Positions 51,020 to 56,238 of a stretch of DNA of 56,238 nucleotides are shown here, piece after piece. Origin of the DNA: an uncultured Planctomycetaceae bacterium (GTDB lineage Bacteria; Planctomycetota; Planctomycetia; Pirellulales; Pirellulaceae). The stretch is from NCBI GenBank assembly GCA_903863885.1, contig CAIPEB010000684.1, forward strand, positions 1-56,238, read 5' to 3'. The notes beneath the pieces are model-generated. The model did not search any database. It saw only the letters and a program-made list of their open reading frames with translations, and was not told the DNA's origin. Position numbers and translations under genes: made by a program. The stretch's first letter is position 1; every line of letters begins with the position of its first letter.

Positions 51020-52468
51020 ATGAAGACCAATTGCATGCTGCTGTTGTTAGCCGCCCTGTTCCTGACGGTCCGGGCTACGGCCGAAGACACGTCGTCGCAA
51101 ACACCGGCTGGCGAGATCAAGGAAACGCCCGAGCAACGCGATGCCCGCATGGCATGGTGGCGAGAGGCCCGCTTCGGCATGTTCGTCCACTGGGGACTCT
51201 ATTCGGGGCTGGCCGGCACGTGGGAGGGCAAAGCGGTCGGCACGAGCGGCGGCATGGAGTGGATTCAGAACTACGTCAAGGCCGACACGGACACGTACGC
51301 CAAAGCAGCGTTTCCGAAGTTCCAGCCCAAGCCCGATTTTGCCCGACAGTGGGCCCGAGTTGCGAAAGACGCGGGCTGCCGCTATGTCGTGTTCACATCC
51401 AAGCACCATGAAGGGTTCGGTCTGCTCGCGTCGAAAGTCGGGGACTACAACGCGGGAGCAAAACTCGGCCGCGACCTCGTCAAGGAAATCGTCGACGCCT
51501 GCCGCGCCGAGGGCCTGCGGGTGGGTTTCTACCACTCGGTCATCGACTGGCATCACGACCAGTACGCGTACCGGTTGTCGCAGCAACTTCCGCATCCGTT
51601 GAGCGGCAAGCCGTATCCCAACGGCGAGCGAGACCATGCCAAGTACGTCGAATATCTTCACGCTCAGGTTCGCGAACTTGTTTCCAATTACGGCCCCGTG
51701 GATATCCTCTGGTGGGATTACAGTTCGCAGGACTTCCAGGGGCAGGAGGCTTGGCGCGCATTTGATCTGATGCAAATGGTCCGCGACAAGCAGCCCGCGA
51801 TCATCATGAACAACCGCCTCTTCCGCAATCGCGAGGCCGGATGGGCCAGCATGGGAACCGAGGGGTATATTCCGCAACTCGACCCGAAGTACGGCGACTT
51901 CATCACGCCGGAACAGCATATTCCCGCAACCGGAATGCCCGGCGTCGATTGGGAAACGTGCATGACGATGAACACGACATGGGGGTTCAGCGAACACGAC
52001 CGTGCCTGGAAATCCAATGAAACGCTTATTCGCAACCTCGTAGACATCGCCAGCAAGGGTGGCAACTACCTGCTGAATATCGGCCCGAAAGGCGACGGCA
52101 GTGTGCCGGACGAAAGCGTTCAGGCGATGCATGCCGTTGGCCAATGGATGAAGACCAATGGCGATTCCATCTACGGGACAACGGCCAGTCCGTTCAAGTC
52201 GCTCGATTGGGGCCGCTGTACGCGGAAGAAACTGCCTGACGGTGGAACGCGGCTCTTCCTGCATGTCTTCGACTGGCCGAAAGACGGCAAGTTGGTTGTG
52301 CCCGGACTCGCTGCCGCTCCTGAGCGGGCCGCGATTCTCGGACACAACATAGCGCTGGAGTCTGTGCCAGCCAACGGCAGTCTTGCGATCAGCGTGCCGG
52401 CCGATGCGCCCGACAAGATCGATACGGTGATCGTGCTGGATGTGAAGGATTTGCCCGCGGAAAAGTAG
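51020..52468 (+). CDS. Alpha-L-fucosidase (GH29)
   Basis: 482 residues from ATG 51020 with a signal peptide (MKTNCMLLLLAALFLTVRATA). GH29 TIM barrel: MAWWREARFGMFVHWGLYSG, YVVFTSKHHEGFGL, then YGPVDILWWDYS with the probable nucleophile D233, and LVDIASKGGNYLLNIGPKGDG. A small C-terminal beta domain follows. It releases L-fucose from glycans outside the cytoplasm by a retaining mechanism. The nearby AraA/FucI-like isomerase could handle the released sugar. Its stop lies 4 bases from the convergent membrane-protein gene. Confidence 0.94.
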   Translation: MKTNCMLLLLAALFLTVRATAEDTSSQTPAGEIKETPEQRDARMAWWREARFGMFVHWGLYSGLAGTWEGKAVGTSGGMEWIQNYVKADTDTYAKAAFPKFQPKPDFARQWARVAKDAGCRYVVFTSKHHEGFGLLASKVGDYNAGAKLGRDLVKEIVDACRAEGLRVGFYHSVIDWHHDQYAYRLSQQLPHPLSGKPYPNGERDHAKYVEYLHAQVRELVSNYGPVDILWWDYSSQDFQGQEAWRAFDLMQMVRDKQPAIIMNNRLFRNREAGWASMGTEGYIPQLDPKYGDFITPEQHIPATGMPGVDWETCMTMNTTWGFSEHDRAWKSNETLIRNLVDIASKGGNYLLNIGPKGDGSVPDESVQAMHAVGQWMKTNGDSIYGTTASPFKSLDWGRCTRKKLPDGGTRLFLHVFDWPKDGKLVVPGLAAAPERAAILGHNIALESVPANGSLAISVPADAPDKIDTVIVLDVKDLPAEK

Positions 52469-52472
52469 GCTG

Positions 52473-55400
52473 CTACTCCCAACGCGAGTCCTCGAGGAAC
52501 GTCCGATATCGGCGGATGATCTGCTCGCGGCGCACATTGAAGTAGATCATTACGGCGATCACTCCAAAGCCGACGCCGATCAGGATGCCCGCGCGAAGCA
52601 GCACGTCCGACTGACGCTGAAACTGGAGCCCGAGTTGTCCGAGGACATTGACCACCAGGAACGCCAGGCTGACGTAGATGAACGGCCGCACTTTCAGCGA
52701 TATGCCGGCAACCGTTCCGCAAAGGCTCAGGCATAGCACCAGCACGAAATGAAGCAGTTGCATTTCGCTCGATACGAGTGCTTCGAGCGACGAAACGGCG
52801 AGTATGACGCCGGCGGCCGCGTAACGCACACTGGTCAGCGTCTTGCGATTGAGTTCATGCCTGTGGAGCTGGGCGAGAATCAGAACGCTGAGCGCGCCTG
52901 GAATCACGTAAAGCTGCAGCAGGTGCGAACTCCTGCTCAATTGCGGAACCCACAGGTACACGGCAATGTTGAAGAGGATGACCGACAGCCAGATCGCCCA
53001 GTTCAGCCGCTCGCGCCGAGCGATCAGTGCGTAAAACGCGGCTGCGGAGAACACGACAAGCGAAAGCGTCGCGTGCGTGTCTGGTCCGAGCGGCGTCATC
53101 GCCGGCAGCAGGAATGGCAGGAACAGTGCTGAATAGAACGAAGGCCGCAAGAAGACCGAGAGTTTGGGCGACTTGCTTCGTGAGACTACGATGTTCAGCC
53201 CGAACAACATGAACGCCAATCCGATGATTGCGAAAGCCTTCACGAAATCGGGGCCGAACGGGTGTCCGAGGAGTGCGTGCCGCACGTAGAAATAAATCGC
53301 TGCGGCGAAGCCTTCGGTCAGGTAAACCCAGGGTTCCTGCTGCCGGAACCACGACATCGAAAGACATATGGCGCTCAGGACGACGAGCGATGCGGCCACG
53401 GAGACCGCGGGCGCGGTTGTCGCCGCTGCGAGGGCCGTCAGGGCGAACGCAAACACAGTAAATACGACCGCCAAATTGAGCAGCGCGGCCGCGGCGTCGC
53501 CGGTGCCGGATTCCAGCGAATGCGAGCGGCTGATCCGTCGCGCTGCGCCGACGTAGGCGAGACTCAGGAGGCTCGTGGCCAGGCCCGCCAGGGGTAGCGT
53601 TGTCGAAAGTGTCTCGCTCGAGAGTGCATGGTCTGCGCCGCACACGAAGGCGATTGCCGACAAAATCGCGGGAAGAAACAGGATCGCTCCGAGTACCTCC
53701 AACAGCACCGGCTCGGACGGCATCCCGATTTCCCGCATCGCGTCGCGCAAGGTCCGGGCAGGCGTCCACCAGGAGTCGTCGATCCGTCCCAGGTAACTGG
53801 CCAGCAGGCATCCCGCTGCGACGGCGACCAGCGTCAAGCAGGTGTTCGGAATGACCGGATGCATCATGATCCACAGCGGGATTGTGATTGCCGCGGCGAT
53901 TAACCAGAGCGCATACACCCACTGGATCGCAGCCGCCGCTAGTTCCTTGCGTTCCGCCGCCTCTGTCTTCAACCCGAATCCACTCAGCAGAATCTCGCCC
54001 GCGGGACGCATGAGCAACACCGCCGCGCCGCCCCAGAAAAGTCCGCTGCAGATCAGCGCCAGATCCGGCGTGATCGCCCAGTTCGACACGGCGGCGAGCC
54101 AAAGAGTCGCAAGAAGTCCCGATCCGATCAGCGCGTGAACGAACACTCGCCGTCGCTCGAGATAGAGGATGTGAAAGAACAGCAGAAATGCCAGGAAGGG
54201 AGTTACCTGCCACGGCCAAGTCGATCCGGTAATCGCGACGCCGTGCAGGACGTTCGCCGCGAAATAGATGGTTGGGCCGACAAGCAGCGCGGCCGTCGCC
54301 GCGAAGGGCCACCAGTAGAAAGGCTTGTCGCACTCCGCAGCGTCCAGACCGAAGACCAGATTCACGCGACCGCGATATCGTCGGGTCCATCGTGCCAGGC
54401 ACACCCAGAGATTGAATACCACAGCGTTTGCAAACAGGAACTCGCCGAGGCTGAGCGGGAGTCTCGCCGCCATTTCGGCCGAGATGGCCAGACTGGTCAG
54501 GATTACCGACGGATAGAGGAGAACTGCAAGACGCGTGGCACGGGTCAGGATTGCATACGCGATGCCTGAAGTAATCAGCGCGAGCGCCAGGTCATTCAGG
54601 ACGGTAGACGCAAAGGGTGTGGGGACTGTGCGGGTAATTCCCAACCCGATCAATGCGGCGGGAAAGACCGTCGCGAATCTCGTTACGGGTTCGCCGTAGA
54701 GTTGCAGCATGGAGGCCTTGGCCGGGCTGTGCGATTGGAATCTGAGAGCGGCTTCCTGCAGCATCAGTCCCGCGATCGCCAGGAGGATCGCCATTATCGC
54801 TGCCGTCGGCACGCATGCTTGCATGCCCCACGAGACGACCGATGCTGCGACGATTCCGCCGCACGCCGTGACGCATGCCACGTATACCATGGCGCGAGCC
54901 GACGCGAACCGCTGCAATAGCTGCGTGCTTCGCGCGGCAAGCAACAGCGTTACGGCAGCCCCGGCCGTAGACAACAACTGCAGTTGGAGGCTGCGCCCCA
55001 TCGCATAAGCTGCGAGCGCGTGGATCGCCGCGGCAAGCGCCATCGCAACGGCACTGCGCAGCAGCGGTTTTTCATACACAGCAACTATGTCGAAGGAATC
55101 CGATTCGGGATCCGGCCGGATCGCGGCGTTGCGGAGGGCTATTCCTCGGCGTTCCGCGGCATAGCTCGCCGCCCACACTGCCAGTGCAAGACCGGCCACC
55201 GCAGGCCCGCAGTAGTCGGCCGAGAACCCGAATTCCGCGAGTCCCGCGTAGGCCGACGCCCAGAGCGCGGCCGCTCCCAGGTAAGTCAGGACGGGATGGC
55301 GGTAAAGGCGCGCGTTGACAAAGCAGATGCACGACGTGGTGAGAAAGGCAATCAGCGATGCCGATACGGTCTCGTGACCCAATCGAGTCGTGGCAAGCGC

Positions 55401-56238
55401 GACTCCGACGAAGGAAATCAACAGGGAGTATTCGGCAAGTGGCACCGCCCAGCGCCGGCGCCAGTCTGATTCCAGCAGCGGCAAGAATCGGTCAGGCAGC
55501 GGGTTCGATGGGGATCGAGTCCCGCTCTGTTGTTCCGTTGCGTTAAGGCCGCTCCACAGAGCACACGCAACAGCAACTGCCGCCAGGCCAACGATGGTCC
55601 AGACTGCTCCATTCTCAACTCCGCCGATCGGCCCGAGGGGAACTGCCGAGACAAACATGCCTGCACCGATCGTGATGGCGATCAGCGACAGGTAGGTGCA
55701 CAGTCGAGTGCGATAGACGACTCCGGCCAGCGCGAAGAAGAGTGCGAGAATCAGGCTGGTCGATAAGTTGAGCCACTCGCAGGCCTGAGTTCGAAAGCTG
55801 ATCGCATGCCAGAGGAGTGCTGCCAGATTGACGATCGCTGCGCAGGTTGTCGTGAGATAGAGAATCGGCGCGTAGAACGAAACTTGCTCCGTGCCGGAAG
55901 ATGCCTCTACCGCTGCGTCCCGGAGACTGCGTCTGCTGCCTTGCGCCGAGCAAACCGAGGCTATCGCCCAGCCCAGTATTGAAACAACTCCGGCGACCAG
56001 GACGTGGCAGGCAAGGATCTGTTCCCGTGCCGATGTGAAGTGCGAGGCCAGCACAGTTTGGGCCGTTGCATGCACTGCGAAATACAACATGCCGATCGTC
56101 AGCAGCGTGAGCACAATACGCTCGTCCCGCTGCATTTGTCCGCTGCGCTGCGAGGGGTTTTCCTGCCCAGCGATGCGGGCCAGGATTGTCGAGAGGCCCT
56201 CGCGATCGGATCTGGTACTCAGAAGCCAGACCGCTGCG
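52473..56238 (-). CDS. Very large multi-spanning membrane protein, 5' end outside window
   Basis: At least 1254 codons are open. The first ATG inside the window (56135) gives 1220 residues, but the frame continues with no stop and no clear Shine-Dalgarno to the right edge, so the true start is probably beyond 56238. The protein is almost entirely hydrophobic segments of about 20 residues joined by short basic or polar loops, roughly thirty or more membrane spans, with no recognised soluble domain and no clear family motif. It ends FNVRREQIIRRYRTFLEDSRWE. Role unknown. It converges on the GH29 gene with 4 bases between stops. Confidence 0.8.
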   Translation of the reverse strand, partial: AAVWLLSTRSDREGLSTILARIAGQENPSQRSGQMQRDERIVLTLLTIGMLYFAVHATAQTVLASHFTSAREQILACHVLVAGVVSILGWAIASVCSAQGSRRSLRDAAVEASSGTEQVSFYAPILYLTTTCAAIVNLAALLWHAISFRTQACEWLNLSTSLILALFFALAGVVYRTRLCTYLSLIAITIGAGMFVSAVPLGPIGGVENGAVWTIVGLAAVAVACALWSGLNATEQQSGTRSPSNPLPDRFLPLLESDWRRRWAVPLAEYSLLISFVGVALATTRLGHETVSASLIAFLTTSCICFVNARLYRHPVLTYLGAAALWASAYAGLAEFGFSADYCGPAVAGLALAVWAASYAAERRGIALRNAAIRPDPESDSFDIVAVYEKPLLRSAVAMALAAAIHALAAYAMGRSLQLQLLSTAGAAVTLLLAARSTQLLQRFASARAMVYVACVTACGGIVAASVVSWGMQACVPTAAIMAILLAIAGLMLQEAALRFQSHSPAKASMLQLYGEPVTRFATVFPAALIGLGITRTVPTPFASTVLNDLALALITSGIAYAILTRATRLAVLLYPSVILTSLAISAEMAARLPLSLGEFLFANAVVFNLWVCLARWTRRYRGRVNLVFGLDAAECDKPFYWWPFAATAALLVGPTIYFAANVLHGVAITGSTWPWQVTPFLAFLLFFHILYLERRRVFVHALIGSGLLATLWLAAVSNWAITPDLALICSGLFWGGAAVLLMRPAGEILLSGFGLKTEAAERKELAAAAIQWVYALWLIAAAITIPLWIMMHPVIPNTCLTLVAVAAGCLLASYLGRIDDSWWTPARTLRDAMREIGMPSEPVLLEVLGAILFLPAILSAIAFVCGADHALSSETLSTTLPLAGLATSLLSLAYVGAARRISRSHSLESGTGDAAAALLNLAVVFTVFAFALTALAAATTAPAVSVAASLVVLSAICLSMSWFRQQEPWVYLTEGFAAAIYFYVRHALLGHPFGPDFVKAFAIIGLAFMLFGLNIVVSRSKSPKLSVFLRPSFYSALFLPFLLPAMTPLGPDTHATLSLVVFSAAAFYALIARRERLNWAIWLSVILFNIAVYLWVPQLSRSSHLLQLYVIPGALSVLILAQLHRHELNRKTLTSVRYAAAGVILAVSSLEALVSSEMQLLHFVLVLCLSLCGTVAGISLKVRPFIYVSLAFLVVNVLGQLGLQFQRQSDVLLRAGILIGVGFGVIAVMIYFNVRREQIIRRYRTFLEDSRWE

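Noticed and set aside
1-56238. Mobile elements, prophage or integrated plasmid
   Set aside because: No transposase, integrase, terminal repeats or att-like duplication was found; the tRNA-Cys gene has no adjacent integrase or tRNA 3' duplication that I can see.

Overview
The window reads as chromosomal DNA of a planctomycete (Planctomycetota, probably the Pirellulales side). The sequence is G+C-rich. It carries gene families almost confined to that phylum: a planctomycete-cytochrome/PSD1 protein paired with a DUF1501 protein, a DUF1207 outer-membrane protein, and a Cys-rich protein resembling the YTV repeat family. There are also many secreted carbohydrate-active enzymes and Tat-type leaders. 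No phage, transposase, IS, CRISPR or plasmid function was seen; it looks like stable chromosome with a glycan-degrading accessory stretch.

Region 1 (1-8964). The 5' part of a dihydrolipoamide dehydrogenase gene lies downstream of rpsD on the minus strand. Two large exported proteins of unknown role follow on the plus strand: an acidic Thr/Glu/Ala/Pro repeat protein, and a VWA + secretin-type short domain + Gly/Met repeat + DUF2135-like protein with a clean terminator behind it.

Region 2 (9129-12726, minus). tsaD overlaps an S41 C-terminal processing protease by 4 bp; the DUF1207 outer-membrane protein lies just upstream.

Region 3 (13352-19822, plus). A thiamine-binding-type small protein, L-2-hydroxyglutarate oxidase, a GlcD-like FAD subunit and a GlcF-like Fe-S subunit form a 2-hydroxyacid oxidation block. 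A zinc-ribbon membrane protein and the YTV-like Cys/Arg-rich exported protein follow.

Region 4 (20029-30780). A DUF763 protein is divergent from a fused Memo-AMMECR1 protein, which is closely followed by an O-methyltransferase-type gene. Then come the DUF1501/PSD1 pair, a PNPOx-like flavoprotein and a cardiolipin synthase.

Region 5 (30864-52468). This is a sugar-use and glycan-degradation neighbourhood. A plus-strand operon encodes an AraA/FucI-like isomerase, an MFS transporter and a tartrate/isopropylmalate-type dehydrogenase. A converging minus-strand run encodes a TIM-barrel hydrolase-like protein, a serine hydrolase, a WbsX/GH99-like enzyme and a Gfo/Idh/MocA oxidoreductase. Next are a SYLF lipid-binding protein, a GH78-type rhamnosidase, a ceramidase-like + LamG protein, a two-flavodoxin-domain oxidoreductase, tRNA-Cys, an isochorismatase-fold protein lacking the usual catalytic Asp, and a GH29 fucosidase. 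The enzymes suggest use of fucose- and rhamnose-containing (algal-type) polysaccharides, with hydrolases outside the cytoplasm and isomerase/dehydrogenase steps inside. That pathway link is inference.

Region 6 (52473-56238, minus). One very large multi-spanning membrane protein is open at the window edge.

No gene in the window is clearly broken. The least explained items are the two exported repeat proteins, the VWA/STN chimera, the Memo-AMMECR1 + methyltransferase pair, and several strong inverted repeats in intergenic DNA.
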